NCBI GenBank assembly: GCA_014825775.1
Contig: MVAQ01000214.1
Span: 1 to 38,207 of the forward strand
Source: Krasilnikovozyma curviuscula
Taxonomy: Eukaryota; Basidiomycota; Tremellomycetes; Cystofilobasidiales; Mrakiaceae
Direction: 5' to 3'
DNA length: 38,207 bases
A program made the translations under genes and the position numbers. This document shows positions 23,171 to 34,448 of the stretch, piece by piece. The notes under the pieces are model-generated. The model had not been told where the DNA came from. It saw only the letters and a program-made list of their open reading frames with translations, and did not search any database. Positions within the stretch are counted from its first letter, which is position 1. Each line of letters starts with the position of its first letter.

Positions 23171-23904
23171 CTACAGGCTGGTTGATTGCGGCGTTGTCGT
23201 ACTCGTAGCAGTAGATCCATCGTCCAGAAATACTGGAGGAAAGTTGGCCGGTGGTTCTCTGAGATATAAAAGGATGATGCTATCAGAAGGGGAAACAACA
23301 ACAGAGCACGAGCAGGAAAGAACAGCGGCTCACTTTCTGACCTCCCAAACTTCCTCAGAGCTCCTTCCCATCCTTCTCAAAGTCCACCAATCTGCTCGTC
23401 GTTGCAGCCAAGCCTCCCTTTTGCCCTCTGGAGTGAGCCCTGATTGTTTGAAGCAGACAGCAGAAGCTTCTGATAGTTTATGCGAGCAATCTACGACATT
23501 TCCAAATCGATAGTAACCAGTCATCAAGCCTCGCACGCCTGGAGAAGAAGGATACACGGTTAGTCAGTCAGATAGAACTCAAGAATGATGAGCGAATCTA
23601 GGCTAATTTTTACCTCTGCAGTCCAGGAAATGCATGCTGAGAGGCGGTGACGACAAAACAGAATGATACGCAAAAGAGGAATCAGCACGACGCAATAACC
23701 AAGTTTCAATCCATGCTAGAAATGTACCTATACTCACAATGAATAGTAGCATCCGGAAGTCTGCTTGTCATCCGGATAAAACGTGGTCTGATAGGCAAGT
23801 TCTTCGTCATTTATCTTTTTGAACCTCTTGACGAAATCAGCATCGTTTGGGTTATAAATGGCTGAGCCAGCTTCTGACGAATAGACATTCTGCAAGTCGT
23901 CCAT
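23171..23904 (-). CDS. DUF3128 / Emi1-like small protein
   Basis: Four exons, 23738-23904, 23614-23636, 23334-23538 and 23171-23258, encode 160 residues. The conserved part reads YYSFMHFLDCRG, GYYRFGNVVDCSHKL, AVCFKQSG, then KREAWLQRRADWW; this is the Cys-containing, Tyr-Arg-[FY]-Gly pattern of DUF3128 proteins, which include yeast Emi1 (early meiotic induction). The core is interrupted by a 23-nt micro-exon (23614-23636); without it the protein stops after GCYYSL. I use MDDLQNVY as start; an in-frame ATG seven codons upstream (23925) is also possible. Function here is not known; a mitochondrial or regulatory role in yeast is family knowledge only. The gene shares a short promoter with ARI1. 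Confidence 0.8.
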
Positions 23905-24096
23905 AGCACCTGTGAGACGAATCAAGAATTTTTTGGCGAAACCCTATGGCGCACGACAGTCGTGAGCAAGCACTGGCTTCGAACGACAGCTTGGTCAAGG
24001 CAACCCTTTACGTTGTCAGCGTTTCTCCCTCCGATTTTTCAAGTTTTCCTTCTTCCCCTGTCCGGCTCATCTCCTCACATATAACATTAATAGATC
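23905..24096. promoter_or_regulatory. Bidirectional promoter between the DUF3128 gene and ARI1
   Basis: Only 192 bp separate the two divergent start codons, so core promoters and 5' UTRs of both genes must overlap here. A C/T-rich stretch at about 24025-24065 precedes the ARI1 start. If either gene starts at an alternative ATG the spacing changes (171 bp with the 23925 start; about 800 bp if ARI1 starts at 24711). Confidence 0.6.
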
Positions 24097-26951
24097 ATGT
24101 CAGACTTCGAGTAAGTCTTCGCTTCGTTTGTCTCCTCTGCATTACCCGCGTCCGAATACTCACTTAGTTGGCTCCTTTCCTTGTTGCCTAACCTACTCTT
24201 TTCTTCATGGAAAGCTCCGATATGATGGATACTGATATAGACGATGATCTCGTAGATGTTATGGATCAAGACGATGAAAACGGTCAGTTCTTCTCTTGCT
24301 TCCCCTGCGTTCCTTTGTTGCCCTGTCAGACGGAAGACACCCGCTCCGACGAGATCAGGCTTGCCTATCGATATCAGCAGTCCCTTTCGCTTCACTGTGG
24401 ATGCAGCATGGCTTCTTAGTTTGCTTGGATGGACATAGGAGAACTATGTGGTCGTCTTGGATCCGATATGAGGGCCGTCCATTTAGTCGCGTGAGGACAA
24501 CTCAGGACGCAGTCTGCTGTGGCCCTACTATCCCAAGCTGAGGTGTAGTTGGGAAATACATCCTCTCTTGACGTCTGTTTCTCCTTTTGATATTCTCCTT
24601 TCCATCCGATTCCTTGTCTTTGCTTCAAATCTGCCGGCGCTGACACAGATTTATAATCCCACTCATTCCCCCCTTTTTTTGCTCGTCACCTTCGCCGTCA
24701 ATAGACTCAATGTCAGACCTCTCCATGAACTCAGACGAAGACGAAGATGAAGGATTTGGAGCAACCGACTCTCAAATTCTCACCAATGACAAAGTAGTGA
24801 AGAAGCCATACGACGTCGATTATAGGTGCAAAGGACCGAATCAGCTGAAGTTGGATATGGAAGCTGAAGTTGAGAAGATCAGGGGTGTTTTTGGAATGGA
24901 TGTAAGTCTGCATGTCATTTCCAGGCATGATACCTTCGCATATCCACTGCGTCAGCTCTGAACTTGCGAAACACTCTTTCACCTGATGCTCTGCTTGATC
25001 GACTGTTCTACCGATACTTATCCCTTCATTTGTTGTTTCGTGTCATTTCCCTCCTCTTCAGGCCCAAACGGCGACGCTGCTCCTCCGTTCATTTGGCTGG
25101 AACCGAGAGAAGCTCGTTGATAAATACATGGACGAACCCGACGAGTGTCTGATAGCAGCAGGGGTGGACGTAGGTTTATCCTCCGAGCCCATACAATCAA
25201 CAAGTACCGAGCCTCCATCTTCACCAGCCAGGAAATCGCGTCGAACGAATACCAGCAGTTCCCTCGGCTCCTCTTCCAGCAAACGATCCAAACCAAACCC
25301 AGAAGAGTTCTCTTGCCCGATCTGTTGTCTAGACTTCTCTTACGAAGATATTGAGAGTGACACGCTAGCTCTTCCAGCTTGTAACCACCGCGCGTGTAAG
25401 AGCTGTTGGGGTTCATATTTGGAGGGCAAGATCAGGGACGAAGGTGAAAGTGGCAGAATCGAGTGTATGGAAGGAGGATGTGGGAAGGTTGTGCCTGTCA
25501 AGATTGTGGAGATGATTGTTTCTGATGAGACTAGGTTCAAGTGAGTTTCACTTGACTTCGCTCTATATAAACTCAACGTTCGCGCGCGCTAACCCACTTC
25601 ACTCATGATTCTACTTTCAATCTTCATCAGATACCATGAACTCCTAAACAGAACGTATGTTGACGACAACCCAACACTCCGATGGTGTCCTGGACCAAAC
25701 TGTCAATTTGCAGTCGAATGTCGACAGGCTCCACCCAGAGTGTTGAACACTATCATTCCGAGCGTTACCTGTGAATGTGGGCAACGCTTTTGTTTTGGGT
25801 AAGCCGTTCTCCTTCCTATTGTTCCCTTTATTTTTTCGTTGTTGGCGCACTCGGTGCTGACTTGACTTGCTGTCTATTTCCCGTTCAGTTGTGGGCATCC
25901 AGCCGACCATCGACCTGTTTTGTGCAAAATCGTCAGACTTTGGCAGAAGAAATGTAAAGATGACAGCGAGACCGCCAACTGGATCAGTGCTAACACCAAA
26001 GAATGTGACAGGTGTCATTCAACGATTGAGAAGAATGGTGGTTGCAAGTGAGTCTTTTACGTCTGTATCGCACTCCCCTTTCCATCTTGTTGATGCCTTT
26101 TGACGTTTGGTTCCAAAGTCACATGACGTGTAAGAAGTGCAAACACGAGTTCTGCTGGGTTTGCATGGGTCCGTGGTCTGAGCACGGAACAGCTTGGTAC
26201 AACTGTAATCGGTACGATGAAAAAGCAGGTGTAGAGGCTAGAGATGGGCAGTCGAAAAGTAGAGCGAGCTTGGAAAGGTACTTGCACGTACGTCACTCGA
26301 TGCTCTTCCCTTCCTCCAGCTCCCGTCGTCCTAACCTACCACCCTCTTCCTCCACGGATCCCTTAGTATTACAATCGATGGGCCAACCACGAACACTCCG
26401 CCAAGCTCGATAGGGATCTTTACGAGAAGACAGAGAAGAAAATGGAAGAGATGCAGAAAGAATCTAACTTGACATGGATCGAAGTTCAGTTTGCAAAGAA
26501 AGCGGTGGATACGCTCGTTATCGCCAGAATGACGTTAAAGTGGACTTACTGCATGGCATTCTAGTAAGCTTCTCATTTTACTTTCCGAACGAATTTTGCT
26601 AACAGTAGCTGTTTTAACATATTTGTAGCCTCAAGAGGAACAATGCAACTGAGATCTTTGAGTCCAACCAGAGTGATCTCGAGATGGTCGTCGAGTCGCT
26701 ATCCGAACTTCTCGAGAAACCGATTGACAAGGATCAAATCGCAGAGCTCAGGACCGAAGTGACTAACAAGACCGTGAGTTTCGCCTTGATGCATCCCTCA
26801 ACAAACCTGATCTCTCGACTCGACTCTCGCTAAAATGCGGTTGATTCAATGTCTATTGTAGGCTTATGTCAAGAAGAGAGAAAATATTCTTCTGGATGAT
26901 GCTCTTCAGGGTTACCTGGAAGGTAGATGGGAGTTTTCCGTTGACATTTAG
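24097..26951 (+). CDS. ARI1: Ariadne-type RBR E3 ubiquitin ligase
   Basis: Ariadne ligases take ubiquitin from an E2 on RING1, pass it through a catalytic Cys in RING2, and then to substrate. Ten exons, 24097-24110, 24215-24282, 24705-24901, 25062-25540, 25631-25798, 25889-26047, 26119-26287, 26367-26563, 26629-26773 and 26862-26951, encode 561 residues. The order is: acidic N-terminus, UBA-like segment ([20 protein letters not shown]), RING1 from Cys178 ([22 protein letters not shown]), IBR ([19 protein letters not shown]), and RING2 with Cys348/Cys351 (CDRC) and catalytic Cys361 in NGGCNHMTC. The Ariadne helical domain follows ([14 protein letters not shown] to the end), with LEGRWEFSV near the C-terminus. 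The first two small exons are supported by frame and acidic composition only; a shorter start at 24711 ([13 protein letters not shown]) is possible, since intron 2 is 422 nt. Confidence 0.94.
24283..24704 (+). other. Long ARI1 intron with several hairpins
   Basis: At 422 nt this is by far the longest intron in the window. It holds perfect inverted repeats: ACATAG/CTATGT (24433-24438 with 24444-24449), AGGGCC/GGCCCT (24471-24476 with 24521-24526, enclosing TGAG/CTCA), and TCCCAA/TTGGGA (24531-24536 with 24549-24554), then ATACATCC. Two adjacent hairpins followed by ACA are loosely H/ACA-like, but no clear H box is seen. It may instead be 5' UTR or promoter if ARI1 starts at 24711. Confidence 0.25.
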
Positions 26952-27305
26952 ACTTTCGTAGCCTTCTCTTTTATCACGACTTTACTTTTGACGATTTTCT
27001 ATGCCTTTCGGCTGATCCTTGTTCTCTTTACTAACTTCATTATGTCAATACTTTGCTGGTACTCTCGCTGTATCCTTCATTGTCAATGTCGTGCTAGAGC
27101 AATTAGCCACACTCAACTGCGCTGATAGCCACAAATGCAATTATTTCCACGCTCGGAAAGTCAAAGTAATTTCACTGAACTAACAATGAGAGATCCCTCT
27201 TCGTCCATGGAATGATGGTTAAGTTCCCGGAACCTGTATCCTGGGTATCGTGGCGGCACTGACGATAGCTGCCAACTCCCACAATTTCTCATAATCAGAT
27301 CGAGC
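26952..27305. other. Intergenic region: ARI1 3' flank and promoter of the next gene
   Basis: T-rich sequence follows the ARI1 stop. No gene or specific motif is seen in these 354 bp. Confidence 0.5.
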
Positions 27306-28488
27306 ATGGACTACGAGGAGGAGAGAGCTGCTAATATCAAGGCCAATCAGGATCTACTGATTAGCTTGGGAATCCCTGTCAGACCTGAGGTGAGCTTGGC
27401 AGCGTTCTCATTTGACGTAGGGACGCAGCGCGTCGTTTTCTGTGCTCATATTTTTTCTTTGGCTTTGGTTCTGTAACTTCTGCCGTGTTCAGCCAGTGAA
27501 GGAGCTGACACCACCACTCAGACCGCGAAAAAAGAGAAAAATTGTCTTTGAACCAACAGAAGGGATCAGAACGTCAGCTCGCAGCCGTCGTGAGGACGAG
27601 GTCGGCTCTTCACCATCCCAATCGACCAATAATGACAGCTCCAACTTTGCATTCACGTCGTCAATGAAACTGAAAAAGATGTCTCCTCCCTTGCCTATCC
27701 GTCCACTGTCGACCGATTGGGATCAGAGTTTCGCAGCTCCACCACCAACGAGACTTGCCAATGGCAATTTCCAGTTTGAGGAGGGATACGAAGGCTTCAC
27801 TCCCAATATGTCTCCTGCTGAAGTTATTCGAGGCGGCTCGTTTGGTGGAACATACTGGAGGACCTTGTATTCAAAGGTACTGGGAGAAACCGTTTCAGAC
27901 GACTACCTTCTCTACCCTGAAGAGTGGTTTGAAGGTCTCGATATCGAAAACTACCTGACTTCGACAATCTACAACCCCGAAATTAACCGATACAGAGTCA
28001 AGGCCTCTCAGAGTATCGAAGACTGGGAAAGAGCAGGTTGGATTATTGCGCAAGATCCTCGTGGGTGGTTTCAGGTATGTTACCTTTCTCTGAGAAAGAA
28101 ATGCCTGGTAGCTTTAGTCCTGAACTCGCTTTTCTAACAGTGGTACTGTAAGTTCTTCATGGGCAGAAGAACCGCTGATGATGCTCGTCAGATCAGTAGA
28201 TGGAATGGTTGCGCTGGGCCAAGAGGACGTTTCAAGACCACCCTGATCAAGAAAAGTAAGAGACAACTCTTATACTATTTGATAAATCATCTTGTTCATG
28301 AAATTCCAAAATCTTCGCTGACTGATGTGAGCCTCTGATTCACTGCAGTTGCCAACACCCCTTATGGCTCTTTTGAAGATGAAAGTATAGCACCTATCCT
28401 TCGTCAAACTCTGCATCATTGGGCATATGTTGTTATACGTGAAGAGTATGACAGGTATACAGTAGGGGATGAGGCTCCTAAGAAGTAA
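27306..28488 (+). CDS. Uncharacterised conserved-looking protein with Trp-rich C-terminal domain
   Basis: Four exons, 27306-27389, 27493-28074, 28141-28255 and 28349-28488, encode 306 residues. The first ~110 residues are charged and Ser/Pro-rich, with a likely nuclear signal (PRKKRKIVF). From about residue 135 it looks globular: GGSFGGTYWRTLYSKVLG, YPEEWFEGLDIENYL, SIEDWERAGWIIAQDPRGWF joined by splicing to QWYCKFFMGRRTADDARQI, then SRWNGCAGPRGRFKTTLIKK. From memory, similar unnamed proteins with the GWF-QWYC-GRR-DD-RQI-RW pattern occur in other fungi and some other eukaryotes, with no assigned function. The splice joining Gln to Trp-Tyr-Cys falls inside the most conserved-looking stretch and closes in frame, which supports the model. 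I assign no activity. Confidence 0.78.
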
Positions 28489-28831
28489 GACGATGAGATG
28501 TTCAGGCGGGAGTAGGGGGTTATGGGAAGAAGCAGAAGCAATAGCATGAAGAGGCAGTGAGAACAAATAACCAACCAGGAGATGGAGATGGAGATGGAGA
28601 TGGAGATGATGATAATGATGATGATTTGCTCTTACTAAATGTAACTTTCCATGTTGTATTCTGAAGCTGCGTAGCCGTCGCGAGGTCACGTTCACCCATC
28701 TTCGAAGTCGAAATGCCAGTATCTACTGCAGGTTGGCCGGGGCTGATCATGGTCACAATAAAATACCCACTTTGATATTACTCACTCGTACAACAAAAGG
28801 AGTTCATCACTGTATACGGTTCTATCCGAAG
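28489..28831. other. Intergenic region with a hexamer microsatellite
   Basis: These 343 bp follow the uncharacterised gene. Apart from the GGAGAT repeat listed separately, nothing is recognised. The minus-strand ORF at 28270-28695 is produced by the repeat and overlaps real exons on the plus strand. Confidence 0.5.
28578..28625. repeat. Microsatellite (GGAGAT)5 followed by GAT-rich units
   Basis: Five perfect GGAGAT hexamers (28578-28607) run into imperfect GAT triplets to about 28625. It lies outside coding sequence, probably in the 3' UTR of the preceding gene. Confidence 0.9.
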
Positions 28832-29129
28832 ATGGAGGTGGGATGGGTTCCGCTCACGGTTCTGGATCATCTGATAGGTTGATAGATTCTTCTGCCAGGA
28901 AGCGAAGCAGAAGGATACGCTCTATGAAACTCACTTTGCTGCTCAGGATCCAACTATTTACGAGGCTATTCAAGTGAGCGTCGATTTGAGTTGGTTCTAA
29001 GTTTGGCTGTGCTGATCGCACCAATCCATTCGCTCGCAGATCGATCTAAGAAGGAAGGAGAGTAGAGAAATCGACACTCTCACGATGTCAATTAACATTG
29101 TCATCCTCTACAAGAAGGCACAGAGGTGA
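28832..29129 (+). CDS. Possible spliced gene for a 56-residue microprotein
   Basis: Two well-formed exons, 28899-28973 and 29040-29129, are bounded by TCTGCCAG, GTGAGC and CTCGCAG splice sites and read in one frame: EAKQKDTLYETHFAAQDPTI and onward, then IDLRRKESREIDTLTMSINI to a stop after KKAQR. The composition (amphipathic, charged, no low complexity) is protein-like and the two exons join in phase 0. The first exon is uncertain: the ATG-GAG at 28832-28837 needs a weak GTGGGA donor, and another upstream exon is possible. With it the product would be 56 residues, probably alpha-helical. I cannot name a family; size and helical character would suit a small subunit of a larger complex, which is speculation. 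Confidence 0.5.
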
Positions 29130-29349
29130 ACCAGAAGTTGAGATAGGTGGGTGAGCGTTGGCAGGGTACGATGTCACGAACTTCAAATGATGAAACGATC
29201 ATTCAATGACGCGAACGTTGGAATGACTCATTCATTATACAATCAAAATGGATGCAGATATTTATGTTTCGTAAATACTTGAGCGTGTCTGGCGTTTCAT
29301 TGCACTTAGCAATTCACCGCCAACCTCATCCTCCTCCAAATATAGGGTT

Positions 29350-32300
29350 ATGTCTCGCCGGCTGCAGATATCCCAGCCCTTCCCCACGGCATCATCAAGG
29401 GAACTGCAGCAACGACAGCATGACGACTACTATGGCTCATCACCCATCCAGCAGCAGGCCAGCCACCAGGACCAGTTCCCACCCCATCAGCAGCACTTCC
29501 CACAGCAGCAGTATCAGCAACAGCAGGAACCTATGAGACCCAGCAGATCTGTGAGAAGGCCAAATGGACAGTCGATAGGGAATGCTCCCTCACTCTTTGA
29601 ATCTCCCAATCAGTTTGACCAGCAGCAGCAGTACTTCCCGCAGCAACTTGGGCAGCAGCGACAGAACTCAGCCAACTCTGGGTATCAGTATCTAGCTAAT
29701 CGAGCTGCTTCCCCTGTAAGCTATGCCGAGAGGACTGGGTCACCGTTGCACCAGCTGGAAGGGGCTCAGAGCTGGGACGAGGAGAGACGTGAACGAGGTA
29801 CGTGCCAATGCTTGTGTGTGCAAACTAACATCATTCTGATGTGGTTTACGTGGGTTCGTTACAGCAATGCGGAAACAAAGTGTTGCTGCTGCAGCTGCAG
29901 CTCAAGATCTGAATTCCATCAAGTTGGCTAGGACAGCTCAGGCATTCTCGAGCGAGGGCAAGAAGGCTGAAGCACGCAGAAGGCAAGAAAGCGACAACTC
30001 TGGCGCGTCAACCCCTCAACGATCGAATACTAATGGAAGTACAGCTGCAGAGCAGTTACCTGAGATTGATGATCTCTTTGATACGAGTGACCCGAATTTC
30101 AGAGAAATCGATTGTGAGTAGCCACGACTGTAGTTCAAGTCGCCGTCTGCCTGACAACGATTCGCCTTTCAACTAGACATTTTGAGAGACGTCAAACGAT
30201 CGTTTACCAGCATCTTATCACCAAACTTTAACCCAGTAACTTTAGCGCTCTCCCTTCTCTCATCTAGTGCACCTACGTCCTCCTACGCCCAGTTTAGCGA
30301 ACAGAAACGATCTCTGGAGGCATCTCTTAAATCGTCACTGTCAAGTCATTTCAACTCCTTTGCGGCGAGCATATCGACCCACAACTCATTTCTGGCAAGT
30401 CTATCCACTGCTCAAGGTGAAATTGGCGATGCGAGGAAGAAGTTGGTGGAAGCAAAGGAGGCCTTGGGGACAAGGCGTGCCGATCTTGGCGCTCTTCATT
30501 CGCGACAGGACATGCTGAAGGGGATGCTGAAGCTTCTTGACGCCATGTGGGTTTCGGTACATGATTCCGGCTCTGCGACACAACGTTTACTCACCTATTT
30601 CTCGACTCTTGCTTTCCAGTGAACGCCTCAAGCAGGTCCCGGAACAGCTTGAATCCCTTATTACGGAAAAGAAACTTCTGCTAGCATCACTGATACTGGT
30701 GCGGTCGTTAAAGGAGATCAACAAACCTGAAATGATAGAAATAGGTGCAATATCAGACCTCAGAAACTACCTCACCAGCCAAGAGATATCTCTCAGAGAG
30801 ATCTTGATTGAGGAGCTGCATAACCACCTGTACCTTAAGAGTTATTACTGTGAAGATAGATGGGTTGCGTACGTGCATGGCCAAGAAACTCGTAAGTGTG
30901 GCCACTGCTCAGCATTGCAGTAATTCAGTTTCTGACTGACACTTCTTTAACGTAGTCCCTTCGCCGGGCATGTCAACACCCTCTGGTTCCAACAGCTTAG
31001 GACTCTCATCGGCCCCCCTTTCCGCTAACCCTTCAACCTCATCCTCGTCGGACTCTCAAAAACCTCAGCAATCTAAGCTATCGCAATATCTGGCATTGCT
31101 CTCCATGCGACCATCTCAAGACCCTCTGTTATCACTGACAGACGATGCAGAAGCACCAGCAATCGCTCCTCCTACCCATAACCGGAACACATCCGCCGAA
31201 CACAACAACGCTTCAGTCACCTCAATTGCCTCGGTCCAGCTTGAACAATCGACGACGTATGGGAGCCGAGAGATTATCAACCCCGAGAGTGACAACTTCG
31301 CATACATCGAAAGTCTTTTAGAGGCATTGACAGCTCTCGGTCAGCTTGGCTATGGGTTAGACGTAGTTGGACAGAGGTTGCCTAGCGAGATCTATTCTCT
31401 AGTTGAGGGGACAGTCGCTGAAGTTGAAGAAAGGTAAAGCGTTCTTCAAGCTGGAGGATCTTCTTGTGACTGACCTTCGCTTTTCCTTTTTTGATGCAGA
31501 ATGAGCGATCGACGTCGACAATCTTTGGCAGCAGCACGGCCGATGTCGTCCTTTGTCTCAGAAAGTGCGAATAGAACGTCGCTGTTTCGACAGTCCGCGC
31601 TTGAACCCTCGAACACGGATGTCAACTCAGAAACCCTCAAAGACATGTTTTGGACACTATTCTCTAAATTGGACGCTGTCCTTCAAGGACACAGAGTGGT
31701 GCATGAAGTTGCCCAAAGAATTGGGACGGTGTGTATCAAGGTTCTTAATCTCACTGACGTGACCGGGAAACTTATGTTCTTCTCATTTGTCTATCTCTCA
31801 TGTGTTTATAACAGAGGAAGAATTATGGTGATGCTTCGAAGAACAAGGCCAATAGCGCGACATCATCTCTTTCAGGCTCTGTGATGGAAATTTGGCGACC
31901 AATTCAAACTGAAGTGAGTGAAGCCTGACGCAGACACTCTCTGCTAATACAAATTGTTCACCACCATACTTCTTCTTTAGGTTCGAACTCTTCTTCATGC
32001 TTACTTGACGGATGAGGAGCAAGGCGCAACATCAGCGAGGAATCCGATTTTGTCAATCAACGAGGTCTTACGTGACGGTAGAGCAGCTCAGCGAGACAGG
32101 ACCAAGGTGCGTCATTTCGAATGAGATAGATTTTTATGGAAGTTCCCATTCATTATTTTCTATTCGTAGCAACTCTTCCGCTTCACCGACTCGGACTCCA
32201 AAACAACCGGTCGCCTGCTCAAGCGTTACGATGAGGAACTCAATAAAGCTCTGAAATCGGCAGTACCAGGCCTTGTCAATCAGTCGTTAGATACAACAGC

Positions 32301-34448
32301 TACTTCCGGGGCAGTGCCGTCGATGACTACCGATGAACGATACGCAGGAGGAGGTACTCACAAAGTCCTGGTCGCACCGGATGCTTTCAACGTCAGCATT
32401 CTGTTCCAACCTACTCTGGCATTTCTGGCTCGAGTTAAGGAGGTCATGCCAGCTGGATTTGAAGACTCTTCTGGATCCTTCAATTCGTTCTTGGACGAAT
32501 TCGTCGTCAAGGTGTACCTGCCACAACTCGAGGAGAAAGTCTCCGATCTATTTCAACAAGCAGTTGGTGGTGAGTACAGTAACTTTGTTAAGAGCGATTC
32601 CTCTCGACGCTAATAAACCCCCTCTTTTTACTTACAGCTCCAGATGCGTTTGAAGAAGACCCTACTGGGACGTTGCTAGCAGATCGCCCTCTGACCAAAG
32701 TAAGTGATTAGCACTTCGTATACGAAGAACTTAGCGGTGCTTACTCCTGTTACTTTCTAGTCAACGATTCAGGTTCTTACTCTTATCAATAGTTTGTGCT
32801 CAATGCTTCGAACAACGCCTTTCCATCGTGAAAATTACAGTCGATTGATCATTAGTGTGATTGTTCAGTACTACCAGATTTGCAGTGGTTGTTTTAGAGG
32901 TGAAGTTATTCTCCTTTCCTTGATCATCGCAGAAAATAAAAACTTAACGGAATGCCTCTCAATAGACATCGTCACAAGCGATGAGTTACTTTCGATGTCA
33001 GAGGATTACAAACAACATCTAGCCCTCGCCAGTCTGTGGGCTCAGCGGACAGAACTGACAGCGTGTATGGCAGAACTGCTGAAAACTACCGATGCAACAC
33101 CAACAGAACAGAGAAAACTTTCGCTCCAAGAGACACGAATAGAAATGGGCTTGAAAGGAGATACTTTAGTGGAAGAAGAAGATCTGCTACAAAGCGGCAG
33201 GAAATACGCTTCTTTGGGTACTCTTTACCGAAGTCTGGTCAGTCTCGAACGAATGTCTTCGTTCTGTGGAAGCAACAGACTTACTGTTTTCCCCCTTCCA
33301 GACCTGGCTCATGGACCAGTTATCAAAGCTGAAACAACTAAGTGACGATGAAGTTTCCTCCCCTCCGATGAAATCCCGGCCTCTCGTAAGTTGTCAGTCC
33401 GCAATGACCACATCGGGCAGGTTTTTTAAATTGCTCTTTTTGCTTTGGTAGTCTATGGCATCTACAAAAAGCAACTCTTCCCACCCAGCAGACAGCTCAC
33501 CACAGCTCCCCCTCACGAAAGCTATGTCTCAGTGAGCCCCTATCACATCTGTTGCCCTCCATTCTTCATTCGTGCTGACTTCTACTCTCCTATTTTAGAC
33601 GATTTGACGCCCTTTTACAGACTTATGAGCAACTGGCTCAGATGGTGCTATTTACGATGCGACTAGAGATCAGAACAAGAATCATGCACTTTATGGATCT
33701 GGCACTGAGAAGAGTGAGAAATGATTTTTTTTCTAGAAAGCATGGATTCATATTAATGCTAAATCTATGCGTTTTCTAGGGAAACTACAAGATAGAGCAA
33801 GAAGCTTTCGAGCCGGATCCTCACATCATTGATATGATTGCCGATCTCGCAAAGTTTGAGGAAATAGCGTCAGGTACTCTTCCAGATCATGAACGAAAGT
33901 TAGTCATTTCTCATTATGCTTAATCCATTAGTATCCTTACGCAACGTGTTCATTTTCTTATAGATTCGTCTTCTATGGCCTGGGAGCACTCGCAGATCAT
34001 TTACTGGTTACTTCAAGCCGTTACGTTCGATATGCTAACGCTTACGGAGTCAGGAAGATCATGAGGAATGTGCTTGCTTTGCAACAGAGTCTGAAAGTGA
34101 TCCTTGAAGATTCCTCGGAGGCTGATTTCGATAGAGGACGGCAATACTGGGAGCTTTTCAGTCGAGGTTCGAGGGTACGCTTGTTGTTACACACACCGCT
34201 CAAGGCTGTCACTCACTCTTCTGCTGCCAATTTTTGTCTATTAGACAATGCTTGAAGATTTACGACAGATACGACCAGTCTTCTCATTCGACGAATACAA
34301 GGCGATGCTTTGTTTGCAGAACGGAATTCCACAAGATCCCTTGCGCCACTCGTCAATATCCTCGTCATCTGGTCCTGGTGAAGGAAATCGCAAAGCATAT
34401 AATGAGTCCCTTATCGAGCTACACTCTATTATCCAAGAGTATGACTAA
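29350..34448 (+). CDS. SEC8: Exocyst complex subunit Sec8 (EXOC4)
   Basis: Sec8 is part of the eight-subunit exocyst that tethers secretory vesicles to the plasma membrane at sites of growth. Seventeen exons: 29350-29797, 29865-30113, 30177-30546, 30620-30891, 30956-31433, 31500-31728, 31815-31913, 31981-32106, 32170-32569, 32638-32699, 32761-33237, 33302-33385, 33452-33531, 33599-33713, 33780-33898, 33964-34174 and 34245-34448, about 1,340 residues. Family-like regions are the N-terminal coiled coil (KKLVEAKEALGTRRADLGAL), ERLKQVPEQLESLITEKKLL, IGAISDLRNYLTSQEISLRE and ILIEELHNHLYLKSYYCEDR. A long Sec8-like helical C-terminus follows. The first ~150 residues are Gln-rich, an addition to the family core. 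A 45-nt (32888-32932) or 33-nt in-frame intron may exist in exon 11; reading through is also open. Confidence 0.92.

Noticed and set aside
24283..24704. Firm call of an H/ACA snoRNA in the ARI1 intron
   Set aside because: Hairpins and an ACA are present but no good H box (ANANNA) lies between them, so it is kept only as a finding.
28270..28695. 141-residue minus-strand ORF with a His/Leu repeat
   Set aside because: The His/Leu repeat is the GGAGAT microsatellite read backwards, and the ORF overlaps a real plus-strand exon.
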